Below, in pieces: positions 23,702 through 32,880 of a stretch of DNA of 64,000 bases; position 1 is the stretch's first letter; every line of letters begins with the position of its first letter. Source of the DNA: Hyalangium versicolor (GTDB taxonomy: Bacteria; Myxococcota; Myxococcia; Myxococcales; Myxococcaceae). A program made the position numbers and the translations under genes. The stretch lies in the NCBI RefSeq assembly GCF_020103695.1, contig NZ_JAHXBF010000022.1, positions 124,001-188,000 of the forward strand, given 5' to 3'. Below the pieces are notes generated by a model. The model was not told where the DNA came from and did no database searches. It saw only the letters and a list, made by a program, of their open reading frames with translations.

Positions 23702-25140
23702 TCTTCGCTTCGAAGTCCGGTGAGAAACTCCGGAACCCGCTCCGCCACGAGTTGCATCGCCGGATGTCCCGCCCCCAGCGTCATCGATTGCTTCAGGGCT
23801 ATCCCATGGCCCCGCTCCTGCGAACCGTGCGCGGAGGTTTCGATCCCCTTCGCGGAGTCGAACTCGACCCCGCTCGCCCACTCATTGTTGGCATCCTGCC
23901 CCACACGTTCTGCAATCCGAAGGTGAAGGGCTGCGGGTTCTGCACTTTCCCTCATGAGAAGTTCACCCATGCTCCGATGAACCGCGTCGTCGAGCAGGTC
24001 GCCCACGAGATCGAGCACACGGTCCTGCGGCACCCTGCTCTCCGCGAACGCTCCATCGACGCGGTCTACTTCGGTGGCGGCACGGCCAACCTCACGCCCC
24101 CAGCGGGGATGAAGCGCCTGCTCGATTGCCTGGCATCGGCCTTCGATCTCCGTGGCACGGAGCTCACCCTCGAGGGAGTTCCGAAGTACTTCCTGCTTCA
24201 CGATGAGGCCCTCCTCGACCTGCTGGCAAGCCCCCAGGCGCGGCATCGGCGCATCAGCATGGGCATCCAGACGTTTGACAGGGAGTGGCTCCGCCGCATG
24301 GGCCGCGATGCCTTCGGCAATCTTGACGACGTCCGCTGTGTGGTCGAATCCGCTCATCAGCGCGGGTTCACTGTCTCCGCGGACCTCCTCTTCAATCTGC
24401 CCGGGGCGCCGGCAGAGCAGTCCCTTGCCGATGTGCGCACAGCCATCGAGCTCGGGCTCGACCAGATCTGCGTGTACAACCTGGTGCTGACGGCGGACCT
24501 CGACACAGAATGGGCGCGAGATGTCGCCCTGGTCTCGGCGATGCCGGATGCAGCCAGGGCCCTGGCGAGCTGGCTGGCCATCCGCGAGACGCTGCTCGAA
24601 CAGGGTTACACACAGACGACGCTCACGAACTTCGAGCGTACAGAAGTCGCCCAGAGCCCTCGCCGCTTCATCTACGAACTCGCGAGCTTCGATCCCGCAG
24701 CCCGGGATGGGCTCGGCTTCGGCCCTGGAGCACTCTCCACGTTCACATGGCGCGACCACGAAGGCGCGACCAAGTGGAGGAACCTCGGCACGAGCGAGGC
24801 GTTCACCGACGCGATGAGCCAGCAGAAGAACGCCGTTGCCTCGGTCTTCGACTACGCGCCTGAAGACATGCGCTTGCTCCATCTCACCCGAAACCTGGCT
24901 CGGCTCCAGTTCGACTGTTCGGCGTACGAGCGCTTCTTCGGAACCAACCCGTTCGCGGACTTCCCTTCACACTTCGAGGTTCTCGAAGAAGCTCGACTCG
25001 TCCGGTTCGAGGGCCGCGTCGCTCATCTCACCCCTGAAGGCATGTTCTACGCCGACTCCATCGCAGGCCTCCTGGCGCATCGGAGAGTGCAAACGCTTCA
25101 CGAGAATGACGAAAGGGCTGCGCGCTACCACATGGGCTGA
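23698..25140 (+). CDS. HemW/HemN-like radical SAM enzyme with C-x6-C-x2-C cluster motif
   Basis: 480 residues. The iron-sulfur motif is Cys72, Cys79, Cys82 (FCNPKVKGCGFC), a C-x6-C-x2-C spacing instead of the normal C-x3-C-x2-C. SAM-binding blocks follow: YFGGGTAN, a LTLEGVP strand and MGIQTFD, all typical of the coproporphyrinogen-oxidase-like group. The C-terminal 130 residues resemble the HemN C-terminal domain. Relatives include heme chaperones and class C methyltransferases of peptide natural products. It is coupled to the M28 peptidase. The unusual cysteine spacing makes a housekeeping HemW role less likely. Confidence 0.8.
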   Translation: MIFASKSGEKLRNPLRHELHRRMSRPQRHRLLQGYPMAPLLRTVRGGFDPLRGVELDPARPLIVGILPHTFCNPKVKGCGFCTFPHEKFTHAPMNRVVEQVAHEIEHTVLRHPALRERSIDAVYFGGGTANLTPPAGMKRLLDCLASAFDLRGTELTLEGVPKYFLLHDEALLDLLASPQARHRRISMGIQTFDREWLRRMGRDAFGNLDDVRCVVESAHQRGFTVSADLLFNLPGAPAEQSLADVRTAIELGLDQICVYNLVLTADLDTEWARDVALVSAMPDAARALASWLAIRETLLEQGYTQTTLTNFERTEVAQSPRRFIYELASFDPAARDGLGFGPGALSTFTWRDHEGATKWRNLGTSEAFTDAMSQQKNAVASVFDYAPEDMRLLHLTRNLARLQFDCSAYERFFGTNPFADFPSHFEVLEEARLVRFEGRVAHLTPEGMFYADSIAGLLAHRRVQTLHENDERAARYHMG

Positions 25141-25189
25141 AGCCGTCCCGATTCATCAGATGGAGTGCATTCCCCTGCTGCATCCAGCG

Positions 25190-26011
25190 TTAGAAGAGGT
25201 CGAGCTGCCGCTCATGGGGAACCTGAAATACGCCGATGATCACCCACGGGTTTGGCGCCACGAAGTGGAACTGCTGCGTGGTTCCGAGGAAAAAATGAAG
25301 GTCGGTTTTGAGGAACGTGTCGAAGTACTTCTGCCGGACCTTCGCAAGGGCCTGTGACTCATCGCCGTCCGCGGAGCGCAGGCAGTTCCAGTAGAGAGCT
25401 CCGGCCTCCCAGTCGAGCACCTGCATCTCGCTGCTCTTCCCAGCAGCATCCTCGAATCGGTACGAGAAACTGTATGGGAGCTTCGGAATCACCTGAAAGG
25501 TCTTCCGCCAGCTGTTATCCGCGAAGAGCTCGAGCTGATTATGAAACTCGCGCATCTGCCGTAGCTTCTCCGGGTCCCAATCTCGTGTGTCCTCTTCCCA
25601 GATGAAGTCCGAGATGCGAGCAGGCTTGAACACGGCAAGAGAAACCTGATTGGCCTTCGCGCCTGCGATCAGCTCGTCGAGCCGGTCGTAGACCCGTGCG
25701 GTCTGCAGGAGAATGCGACGGCGTTCGCGCCAGTTGTTGGCGGTATCGATATGGCCGACGGGCTGGAGTTCATTCTCGTCAACCGGTCTGAATGTCTCAG
25801 GCCTCGGATCAGACGCGTTGCGGACCAAGCGGCATTCCAGCCAATCGAATTTGCTGTACTGCTCCTTCTCTTCAAGCCTTCGGAAGGGTACGGGATAGAT
25901 GCGGATCCACGTGCCGTCCTCCCGCACACCGGCAGTGCACACGGTCTCACCGTACTTCTTCGAGAGCGTCGGGTACGTCTTTACCGTGATGAGAATGCGC
26001 TCCTTCCGCAT
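25190..26011 (-). CDS. Dual-OB-domain-like protein, partner of DUF488 gene
   Basis: 273 residues. The N-terminus (ITVKTYPTLSKKYGETVCTAGVREDGTWIRIYPVPFR) is a beta-rich motif I associate with the dual OB-fold family that is found next to DUF488 genes. No catalytic motif is visible; OB folds usually bind nucleic acid. GGGGGGAGC precedes the ATG. It follows the DUF488 gene by 9 bp in the same unit. I recall such pairs from surveys of prokaryotic conflict systems, but the exact function is not established to my knowledge. Confidence 0.6.
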   Translation of the reverse strand: MRKERILITVKTYPTLSKKYGETVCTAGVREDGTWIRIYPVPFRRLEEKEQYSKFDWLECRLVRNASDPRPETFRPVDENELQPVGHIDTANNWRERRRILLQTARVYDRLDELIAGAKANQVSLAVFKPARISDFIWEEDTRDWDPEKLRQMREFHNQLELFADNSWRKTFQVIPKLPYSFSYRFEDAAGKSSEMQVLDWEAGALYWNCLRSADGDESQALAKVRQKYFDTFLKTDLHFFLGTTQQFHFVAPNPWVIIGVFQVPHERQLDLF

Positions 26012-26020
26012 GCTCCCCCC

Positions 26021-26953
26021 TTACAGATGTTTCGCTGCGAACTCCTTCCCGAATCTGCTCTCAAGAGCCTCAGCTACGCAATGCCGATGGCATTGCTGCG
26101 GCAACAACTCATAGCAGGTCAGTACGACGCGTTTACCGGAGCGCACCCAGTCCGCAATCTTCGTGAGGGCCTCGGTTTGCTTCGGCAAGCTCTTCCGCTC
26201 GTACTCGGCGAAGAGCGCATCATAGTCCTCCTGCGACTCGAGGCTCTGACGCTGCTCGGAGGCAATCCCCAGTTCCGGCAGATGCTCGTAGTGAATACCC
26301 ACCCCCTCGCAACCCTTCGCGAGCGTGCTCTTCGAGAATCCGTACTTTCGGCTGATCGGGTTCCTGCGAACGTCGCAGAGCAATGTAACCCCCGAACGCA
26401 GGAGTTCGTTGAGGTAGCTCTCGAGCGTGCGTCCCTCGTACCCAATCGTCGAAACGGCTGCAGGCTTCTTCACCGGACGTGCTGCCGCGATTCGTTCAAG
26501 AGCAGCGACATCCCCTCGCAGCACGCGTTCCGCGATCTCACTCCTCGTCGCGTAGTACGGGAAGCGGCGGTATGTCTCAGCCACCAGCGCATCACCCCGA
26601 AGGCCGTGCAAACGCCGTGTGAAAGCGCTCAACTGCAAGTCTTGCGTCCAGCCGGCCGCCCTCCGTCCCTCACCCGTGAGCCGCCAGTGCTGCTCATCGT
26701 CCGCCAACAGTCCACGCTCGATGAGCTTTCGCCGGTCAGCATAAGAGGTGAACGAGAACGCCCCGTACTTGTAGGGCACGAATTCGTACGGGCTACCAGA
26801 GTCGGGCTCCTGACAGTAAAGGAACAAGAGCTTCTGGAAGTCGCGGTTCTCCGCCGCGCCGCCAAGCGCGTCAAGCAGTGCGAGAAGCTGCCTCTGTCGC
26901 GCAAAGAGCGCGGGTGCACCTCGCTGCGATGTCCTCGTGTTCGACAGCACCAT
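26021..26953 (-). CDS. YwgA/Panacea-like domain fused to DUF488
   Basis: 310 residues. Residues 20-105 (FQKLLFLYC, YEFVPYKYGAFSFTSYADRRKLIERGLL) match the YwgA or Panacea/DUF4065-type helical domain, which occurs as an antitoxin or chaperone-like module. Residues 165-300 are DUF488: STIGYEGRTLESYLNELLRSGVTLLCDVRRNPISRKYGFSK and a later VVLTCYELLPQQCHRHCVA with conserved cysteines. DUF488 has a fold related to DNA glycosylases or base-sensing proteins in some proposals. Together with the downstream dual-OB-like protein it suggests a nucleic-acid-directed defence or stress pair. Confidence 0.65.
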   Translation of the reverse strand: MVLSNTRTSQRGAPALFARQRQLLALLDALGGAAENRDFQKLLFLYCQEPDSGSPYEFVPYKYGAFSFTSYADRRKLIERGLLADDEQHWRLTGEGRRAAGWTQDLQLSAFTRRLHGLRGDALVAETYRRFPYYATRSEIAERVLRGDVAALERIAAARPVKKPAAVSTIGYEGRTLESYLNELLRSGVTLLCDVRRNPISRKYGFSKSTLAKGCEGVGIHYEHLPELGIASEQRQSLESQEDYDALFAEYERKSLPKQTEALTKIADWVRSGKRVVLTCYELLPQQCHRHCVAEALESRFGKEFAAKHL

Positions 26954-26995
26954 CCACTCCCTTCCTAGGCGCTCGATTCCTGCTCTCGCGCCGCG

Positions 26996-27457
26996 TCACT
27001 CAGTCGCGCGGATCTGCTCCACGAAGTGCTGTGCCGCCGTGGGTTCCACTCCGTGGGTCCTTGCCAGGTCCCTGGCCACCGTCTCCGGCGCGTCCCCCGA
27101 GCGCAGCAACATCCTCACGTTGTGCTCGAAGGGCACCAGGATTCGCTGCGCCTCTTCCCCCGTCACTACCGACGGACGAGGCGCTTCCCTGGGCAGCGCC
27201 TCGCCCAGCTCGCTCCTCGCTCGCAGGTAGGCGATGAGGTTCGTCGCCAGGAAGTACCACGTCATGAAGAACGAGATCGTCCCCCACCACCCCAACGTCA
27301 CATTCCTCAACGTGTGGTGCCAGAACGCGCTGTTCAGGCACTTGCGGCACAGCTGTCCCTCCGTCGTGAACTCTCGACGCATGAACAGCATCCCCACGTT
27401 GTGATGCAGCTCCACATACGCAGAAGGCTCGGGAAGATGGCAGGAGTCACATCTCAT
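26996..27457 (-). CDS. Zinc-ribbon membrane protein, unknown function
   Basis: 153 residues. The N-terminus has two CxxC pairs (CDSCHLPEP and QLCRKCLNS) forming a likely zinc ribbon, followed by one or two membrane helices (about 52-77, LGWWGTISFFMTWYFLATNLIAYL) and a soluble helical tail. Nothing more specific can be said. It ends 42 bp after the DUF488 start on the same strand. Confidence 0.65.
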   Translation of the reverse strand: MRCDSCHLPEPSAYVELHHNVGMLFMRREFTTEGQLCRKCLNSAFWHHTLRNVTLGWWGTISFFMTWYFLATNLIAYLRARSELGEALPREAPRPSVVTGEEAQRILVPFEHNVRMLLRSGDAPETVARDLARTHGVEPTAAQHFVEQIRATE

Positions 27458-27478
27458 GCCGGCGCACCATAGCTCACT

Positions 27479-27610
27479 TCATCCGCTGCGCCCCTGCCGT
27501 CTCGACCGCTTGGCCACTCCCCCCTGCATCGCCAGCAGCCGCTGCCCCGCCTCCGTCCGCGCCTGCCCCGGCGTCACTCCGAACCGTCGCCGGAAATGTG
27601 TAAGACGCAG
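27479..27610 (-). pseudogene. C-terminal remnant of AraC-family regulator
   Basis: A minus-strand reading gives FRRRFGVTPGQAR followed by about 30 residues and a stop; this is the signature end of an AraC/XylS DNA-binding domain. The preceding residues do not continue the domain, and no start codon with a ribosome site is present. It looks like the tail of a deleted regulator next to the VOC gene. The left boundary is approximate. Confidence 0.5.
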
Positions 27611-27662
27611 CCCCCACCGAACGGATAGGGTAGGGCCCACTACTTCACCCCTGGGAGGTCCC

Positions 27663-28061
27663 ATGCACCGCAGCCGCCTGTCCAACTTCATCCTCGACTG
27701 CAAGGTCGACGACATCGACGCCGCCGCCACCTTCTGGAGCCGCGCCCTCGGCAGGGCCGTCGTGCCCCCCACGCCCGAGAGCGGCAACTACCGCGAGCTC
27801 ACCTCCTCCAAAGAGGAGCCCATGCTCCTGCTCCAGCAAGTCACCCACGACAGCCGCATCCATCTCGACATCGAGACCGATAATCTCGACGCCGAGGTGA
27901 AGCGGCTCGAGGCACTCGGCGCCAAGCGCATCGCCTTCGTCAAGGAGCGCTGGTGGGTCCTCGAGGCGCCCTCCGGCCACCGCTTCTGCGTCGTCCAACC
28001 CCAGCGCGGAGCCCTCGACTCGCACGCTACTGCCTGGGACGACGCGGCAACCAAACGGTGA
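27663..28061 (+). CDS. VOC-family (glyoxalase/bleomycin-resistance-like) protein
   Basis: 132 residues from the ATG at 27663, with GGGAGG five bases upstream. It has one beta-alpha-beta-beta-beta module pair: DCKVDDIDAAATFWSRALG at the start and HLDIETDNLDAEVKRLEALGAKRI in the middle, then WWVLEAPSGHRFCVVQP. Such small proteins act on or sequester small molecules with a metal. Function is not defined. Its 3' end overlaps the convergent histidine kinase gene by 35 bp. Confidence 0.8.
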   Translation: MHRSRLSNFILDCKVDDIDAAATFWSRALGRAVVPPTPESGNYRELTSSKEEPMLLLQQVTHDSRIHLDIETDNLDAEVKRLEALGAKRIAFVKERWWVLEAPSGHRFCVVQPQRGALDSHATAWDDAATKR

Positions 28062-30918
28062 ACGTCGTCCCGTCCCCCACCTCGGAGCGCACCTCGATGC
28101 GCCCCCCGTGCGCCGCGACGATCCGATGCGAGATGAAGAGCCCCAACCCCAAGCTCCTTCCCGCTCCCATCCCCGCCTCCTTCCCCCGCTGGAAGGGCTC
28201 GAACAGCCCGGGGAGCAGCTCGGTGGGGATGGCTGCTCCCTCGTTGTGCACCTCGAAGAGCACTGCGTCCGGCTCTTCCCGCACCGTCACCCGCACCGGC
28301 GTGTCCCCTGGGCTGTGCTGCACCGCATTGCCCAGCAGGTTCGCCATCACCTGCGCCAGCCGGTCCGGATCCCCCTCCACCGGCCCCTCCTTCGCGCCCC
28401 CCAGTTCCAAGAGGCGCTCGGGGTACGCGGATTGGATCTCCTCCACCACCTGCCGCGCCAGCCCCACCACGTCCACCGGGCCCGGGTTCAGCGGAATGCC
28501 GCCCACCCGGGCCTGCGTGAAGTCCAGCAGGTCCCGAATCAACCGGTGCGCCCGATCCGCCGCCGCGTAGATGCGCGTGGCCGTCTTCGCCGTTCCCGCG
28601 TCCAGCCCCTCGCGCTTGATCAACATCGTCGCTGACAAGGTGATGGCGTTCAGCGGGTTGCGCAGATCATGGCTGACGATGGCCACCACGTCCTCGCGCA
28701 CCCGCACCGCCTCGCGCGCCTGCTGGTACAACATCGCGTTGTCGATGGCGATCGCCGCCCGGTCCGCCAGCCCCTGCGCCACCACCCTCACCCAAGGCCT
28801 TGCCATGCGCTCCGGCTCCATCGAGGCCAGGTTCATCACCCCCAGCGTCCGCCCGCACGCCTTCAACGGAAGGATGAGCGACGAGCGCGGTGCCAGCTTC
28901 TCCAGCAAGGCCCGGTGCTCCGCGTTGGCCGCCGCCGCATCCAGCCACTCCGGGGTGATGTCCACCGTACTGGGCTCTCCCGTCTCGAACACCCGGGCCA
29001 CTGGACTCGAAGAGCCCAGCCGCGGCACATACGCCATGGCCCCGCGCATGAGCTCCCGGTACGTCGGATCTCGTGACAGCACTTCCAGCCGGTGAAGCTG
29101 TCCGTCCTCTCCCCGAAGATCCACCATGCAGTAGTCCGCCAGGTGATTCACCGCCAGCGAGGCGATGCTGCGCAGCGTCGTCTCCAGATCGAGCGACTGC
29201 GCCAACACCGTCCCCGCCTCCAGCAGCAGCGCCTGCACCCGCTCCGCCTCCTTGCGCTGGCTGATGTCCCGCACCATCCCCGTGAAGAACCGCCCCCGCG
29301 GCAGCACCGTCTCGTTCACGCACAGCTCCATCGGGAAGGTGCTCCCGTCCTTGCGCAGGCCCCACACCTCGCGCCCTGTCCCGATGACTTTCGGGATGCC
29401 CGTGCGCAGGTAGCTGCTGATGTACCCGTCGTGCTCGCTCCGGTAGGGCTCCGGCATCAACATGCCCACACCGCGCCCGATCAGCTCTGCCGGTACGTAC
29501 CCGAACAGCCGCGTCGTCGCCGCGTTCACCCCCTGCATCACCCCGCCCTCGTCGATGGTGATGATGGCGTCCACCGCCGTGTCGAGCACCGCTCGCATCA
29601 TCTCGCCCGTCTCGCGCAGCGCCTCCTCCATCCGCTTGCGCTCGGTGATGTCCGTGGAGATGCCGCCCAGCGCAGCCCGCCGTCCGCTCCCACCGGGCAT
29701 GGGGAACTTCACCGATAGATAGGTGTGAGGCCCGTCCTCCTCGGGCACCACCTCCTCTACGGTGACGGGCCTGCCCTCGGCGAGCACCTGGCGCTCCACT
29801 TCTCGCAAGCGGCGAGCCACATCCTCGGACCCAACCTCCGGCCCCGCCTTCCCGAGCAGCGCCTCGCGCGGGCGGCGGTGCAGGGCCTCCATGTGGCGGT
29901 TGACGAGCAGGAAACGGCCCTCCGCGTCCTTCACGGAGATGGCCGCCGGGGCATGGTCCATGATGGCCTGCAGCCGGGCCTCGCTCTCGCGGAGCCGCTC
30001 CAGCAGTTGCGCCTGGACGATGAGCGAGGTGGCCCGCTGTCCCATCGTGCGCAGCAACTGCTTGTCATCATCCGAGAAGTCATACGCCGTGCGTGAGCCC
30101 ATGTGCGCCACACCCATCACCCGGCCCTCGTGGATGAGCGGCACCCCGTAGAGGGCGTGGATCCGCTGGCTCCGGAACAACGGGCTATCCCCCTCCTGAT
30201 TCATGGCCGCATCCCGCACCAGGAGCGGCTCCTCGCGGGAGGCCACCCTCCCCGAGAATCCCTCTCCCACTCGCACCGGGTAGCCCTCGAGCTCCTCCGC
30301 TCCCAGTCCGATGGCGGCGCGCACGTGCAGCGCGTCCTGCTCGTCCCGCAGGAGGATCGCCACCGAGTCCACCGCGGCCACTGTCTCCAGCAGCACCGTC
30401 ATCAACTGAGGAAGGAAGGTGTCCAGGTCCCCCGTCCCGAGCGCCGCGGAGGAGACCCGATCCAAGGCCCTCAAGGTGCGCTCCCGCGCCTCGGCGAATC
30501 GTGCCGCCGAGGCGGCAATCACCTCGTCGATGGCCCGGTCGAACTCGCGCACCTGTTGGACATTGATGCCTCCCGATACCTCCCGCGCCCACAGGCCGAG
30601 GATGGTGTCTCTCAGGACACTCAGCTCCTCGGTGGCCGTCCGGAGATCGTAACCCTCGTCCAACCGCTCCAGCGCATGCTTGTCCGTCAGTCCTCTCAGC
30701 GCTTCATGCCCTTTCGCGTGGCGGTTCCGGAGCACGTAGACGATGCGCGCCAGGATTTGCGGCACGTGATCCCTCAATGCCGCTCTCTCCAGCCGCTCGG
30801 CCGCTGGCGTGCCCCGAACACTGTGCTCCCACTCTCGCAGGATGGTGCGCAGGTGCTCCTGGATGAAGTCACAGAGAGGGAGGCTTGCGTGGCCCGTCTC
30901 GGTGCCGGGGTTTGCCAT
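28027..30918 (-). CDS. Multi-sensor histidine kinase (RsbRD-N, GAF, PAS, PAS, GAF, HisKA, HATPase)
   Basis: 963 residues, no membrane segment, so cytoplasmic. Order: helical RsbRD-like N-domain (about 10-150), GAF (165-310), PAS (320-440), PAS (445-560), GAF (570-725), HisKA with phospho-acceptor His750 (VSHDLRNPLNAI), and HATPase_c with N-box (VMANLLGNAVQHSP, about 858), F-box (LFEPFQRG) and G-box (SLGLGLFISHRIV). No receiver domain is attached and no response regulator gene is adjacent, so its partner is elsewhere. The GAF/PAS set suggests sensing of soluble ligands, redox or light. Confidence 0.92.
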   Translation of the reverse strand: MANPGTETGHASLPLCDFIQEHLRTILREWEHSVRGTPAAERLERAALRDHVPQILARIVYVLRNRHAKGHEALRGLTDKHALERLDEGYDLRTATEELSVLRDTILGLWAREVSGGINVQQVREFDRAIDEVIAASAARFAEARERTLRALDRVSSAALGTGDLDTFLPQLMTVLLETVAAVDSVAILLRDEQDALHVRAAIGLGAEELEGYPVRVGEGFSGRVASREEPLLVRDAAMNQEGDSPLFRSQRIHALYGVPLIHEGRVMGVAHMGSRTAYDFSDDDKQLLRTMGQRATSLIVQAQLLERLRESEARLQAIMDHAPAAISVKDAEGRFLLVNRHMEALHRRPREALLGKAGPEVGSEDVARRLREVERQVLAEGRPVTVEEVVPEEDGPHTYLSVKFPMPGGSGRRAALGGISTDITERKRMEEALRETGEMMRAVLDTAVDAIITIDEGGVMQGVNAATTRLFGYVPAELIGRGVGMLMPEPYRSEHDGYISSYLRTGIPKVIGTGREVWGLRKDGSTFPMELCVNETVLPRGRFFTGMVRDISQRKEAERVQALLLEAGTVLAQSLDLETTLRSIASLAVNHLADYCMVDLRGEDGQLHRLEVLSRDPTYRELMRGAMAYVPRLGSSSPVARVFETGEPSTVDITPEWLDAAAANAEHRALLEKLAPRSSLILPLKACGRTLGVMNLASMEPERMARPWVRVVAQGLADRAAIAIDNAMLYQQAREAVRVREDVVAIVSHDLRNPLNAITLSATMLIKREGLDAGTAKTATRIYAAADRAHRLIRDLLDFTQARVGGIPLNPGPVDVVGLARQVVEEIQSAYPERLLELGGAKEGPVEGDPDRLAQVMANLLGNAVQHSPGDTPVRVTVREEPDAVLFEVHNEGAAIPTELLPGLFEPFQRGKEAGMGAGRSLGLGLFISHRIVAAHGGRIEVRSEVGDGTTFTVWLPRRPRQ

Positions 30919-31050
30919 GCAGACAAGGTAGGCACCCGCTCAGAACTCCCTCGGATGGATGAAAGGACAGATCCTCTGCTGGGTTTTCAACCGGGCTCCC
31001 CATCGGCAAGCGAGCAGAGAAGGGCCTCCTCGCGCTCCGGGAGTGCTACG

Positions 31051-31866
31051 GTGGTGTCCGTGGCGCGCGACCAATCCATTGCGGAGCGGGTGGACCGGCT
31101 GGAGTTGCCGTTCAACGAGTTCGGTGTCGACCCCTATGGAGTCTCCAAAAAGCACCTGGTGCTCGCGGCCTCCGCGTTCACCGTGCTGTACCGGTACTAC
31201 TTCCGGGTGAGGTGCTTCGGCATCGAGCACGTGCCGCCCCGCGGCCGGGCCATGCTCGTGGGCAACCACTCCGGCGGCTATGCCATTGACGGGGCCATGC
31301 TCCTCACCTCCCTGTTCCTGGAGATGGAGCAACCCCGGCTGGGCCAGGGCATGGTCGAGAAGTTCATGAACAACCTCCCCTTCGCCTCCCTGTGGACGAG
31401 CCGCACCGGCCAGTTCACCGGGCTGCCCGAGCACGCGCGCCAGTTGCTCGAGGATGACCGGCTCCTCATGGTCTTCCCCGAGGGCGCGCGAGGCACCGCC
31501 AAGCTCTACCGCGAGCGCTACTCGCTGGTGGACTTCGGCACCGGCTTCATCCGGCTCGCCCTGCAGACGCGCACCCCCATCATCCCCGTGGGCATCCTCG
31601 GCGGCGGCACCGCCGTGCCCACCGTGGCCAATCTCTACAAGCTGGGGCGCCTGGTTGGCGTGCCCTACATCCCTGTCACGCCCTATCTGCTGCCCCTGCC
31701 CCTGCCCGCCCCCGTGGAACTCCACTATGGCGAGCCGATCACCCTCACCGGCACCGGGGACGAGGATGATGACGTCATCGCCAGCTACGTGGAGCAGGTG
31801 AAGTCGCGCATCGCCGGGCTCATCGAGAAGGGCCGTCAGCTCCGGAGCCGGAGGCTGCGAGCATGA
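31051..31866 (+). CDS. PlsC-like 1-acylglycerol-3-phosphate acyltransferase
   Basis: 271 residues from GTG at 31051 (GGGAG seven bases upstream; GTG codons at 31054 and 31060 are alternatives). The catalytic region is NHSGGYAID, in which His and Asp are six residues apart where most relatives have four or five. LLMVFPEGARGTAKLYRERY and TPIIPVGILGGGTAVP are the expected substrate blocks. It probably acylates a glycerolipid at the inner membrane. It overlaps the epimerase gene by 4 bp, a pairing seen repeatedly in myxobacteria. Confidence 0.85.
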   Translation: MVSVARDQSIAERVDRLELPFNEFGVDPYGVSKKHLVLAASAFTVLYRYYFRVRCFGIEHVPPRGRAMLVGNHSGGYAIDGAMLLTSLFLEMEQPRLGQGMVEKFMNNLPFASLWTSRTGQFTGLPEHARQLLEDDRLLMVFPEGARGTAKLYRERYSLVDFGTGFIRLALQTRTPIIPVGILGGGTAVPTVANLYKLGRLVGVPYIPVTPYLLPLPLPAPVELHYGEPITLTGTGDEDDDVIASYVEQVKSRIAGLIEKGRQLRSRRLRA

Positions 31867-32798
31867 GAGTCCTCATCCTCGGAATCGCTGGAGGCATTGC
31901 CCGACAGCTCGCCAGGCGGCTGCTGGGTGCGGGGCATGAGGTGCTCGGACTGGATGTGCGCCCCTGGTCGAGCGCGCCTCCGGGCATCGAGTTCCACCGC
32001 GTGGACGTGCGCAAGCGCGCCGCGGAGGACATCTTCCGCCGCCGACGCCCCGACGCCGTGGTGCACATGGCCACCGTCACCGCCCTCAGCGTGCAGGGGG
32101 GAGAGCGGGGCCGCATCAACCTGGATGGCACCAAGGCCGTCTTCGATCACTGCCGGGACTATGGCGTGAAACAGGCCGTCTTCGTCGGGCGCCACACCTT
32201 CTATGGCGCCGCGTCGGACTCGCCGATGTACCACACGGAGGATGAGCCCCCTCGTGCGCTGGAGAAGGCGCCGGAATTAGCGGACCTAGTGGCCGCCGAT
32301 CTCTATGCGGCCACCGCGCTCTGGCGGCTGCCCGAGATGACCACTGCCGTGCTCCGTCTCGTGTACACACTGGGAGCCCCGGGCACCGGCACGCTCGCCA
32401 GCTTCCTGCGCGGACGGCGGGTACCCATGGTGCTCGGGTATGATCCGCTCTTCCATGTCCTTCAAGAGGAGGATGTCGTCACCGCCATCCAACTCGCGCT
32501 GGAGAAGCGCATCCGCGGCATCTTCAACGTGGCCGGCCCTCCGCCCATGCCCTTCTCCGTCATCATCCGCGAGACGGGGCGCACCCCGGTGCCACTGCCT
32601 GGGCCCTTGCTGAAGCGGCTCGTTGGACGGTTTGGGTTCCCTGCCATCTCCGAGGGCGCCCTGGCCCACATCAGGTACCCCATCGTCGTGGATACCCGCC
32701 GGTTCCGCGAGGCCACCGGGTTCAAATACGCCAACGACGAGGGCCGCATCATCCGCATCTTCCGCGAGGCCGTCCCGCTGCCCGGCTCCCGGTGGTGA
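31863..32798 (+). CDS. NAD-dependent epimerase/dehydratase family protein
   Basis: 311 residues. The Rossmann start is VLILGIAGGIARQLARRLL with a modified GxxGxxG, and HMATVTA stands for the usual H-x-A strand. The catalytic YxxxK is not obvious (residue Tyr in TFYGAAS lacks the spaced Lys), so it may be an atypical extended SDR that binds NAD without classic epimerase chemistry. It is coupled to the PlsC-like gene, which points to lipid or cell-envelope metabolism. Confidence 0.78.
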   Translation: MRVLILGIAGGIARQLARRLLGAGHEVLGLDVRPWSSAPPGIEFHRVDVRKRAAEDIFRRRRPDAVVHMATVTALSVQGGERGRINLDGTKAVFDHCRDYGVKQAVFVGRHTFYGAASDSPMYHTEDEPPRALEKAPELADLVAADLYAATALWRLPEMTTAVLRLVYTLGAPGTGTLASFLRGRRVPMVLGYDPLFHVLQEEDVVTAIQLALEKRIRGIFNVAGPPPMPFSVIIRETGRTPVPLPGPLLKRLVGRFGFPAISEGALAHIRYPIVVDTRRFREATGFKYANDEGRIIRIFREAVPLPGSRW

Positions 32799-32880
32799 GG
32801 CGCCCGGCCCCCCTCTTGGCAGACCTCTGCCTCGGAGGCGAAGATTTCGGGCTCGCGGCAACACGGATGGAGATGAGTGG

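Noticed and set aside
32816..32840. Small hairpins GGCAGA/TCTGCC and GCCTC/GAGGC after the epimerase gene.
   Set aside because: Short stems without a T-run; not convincing as a terminator.
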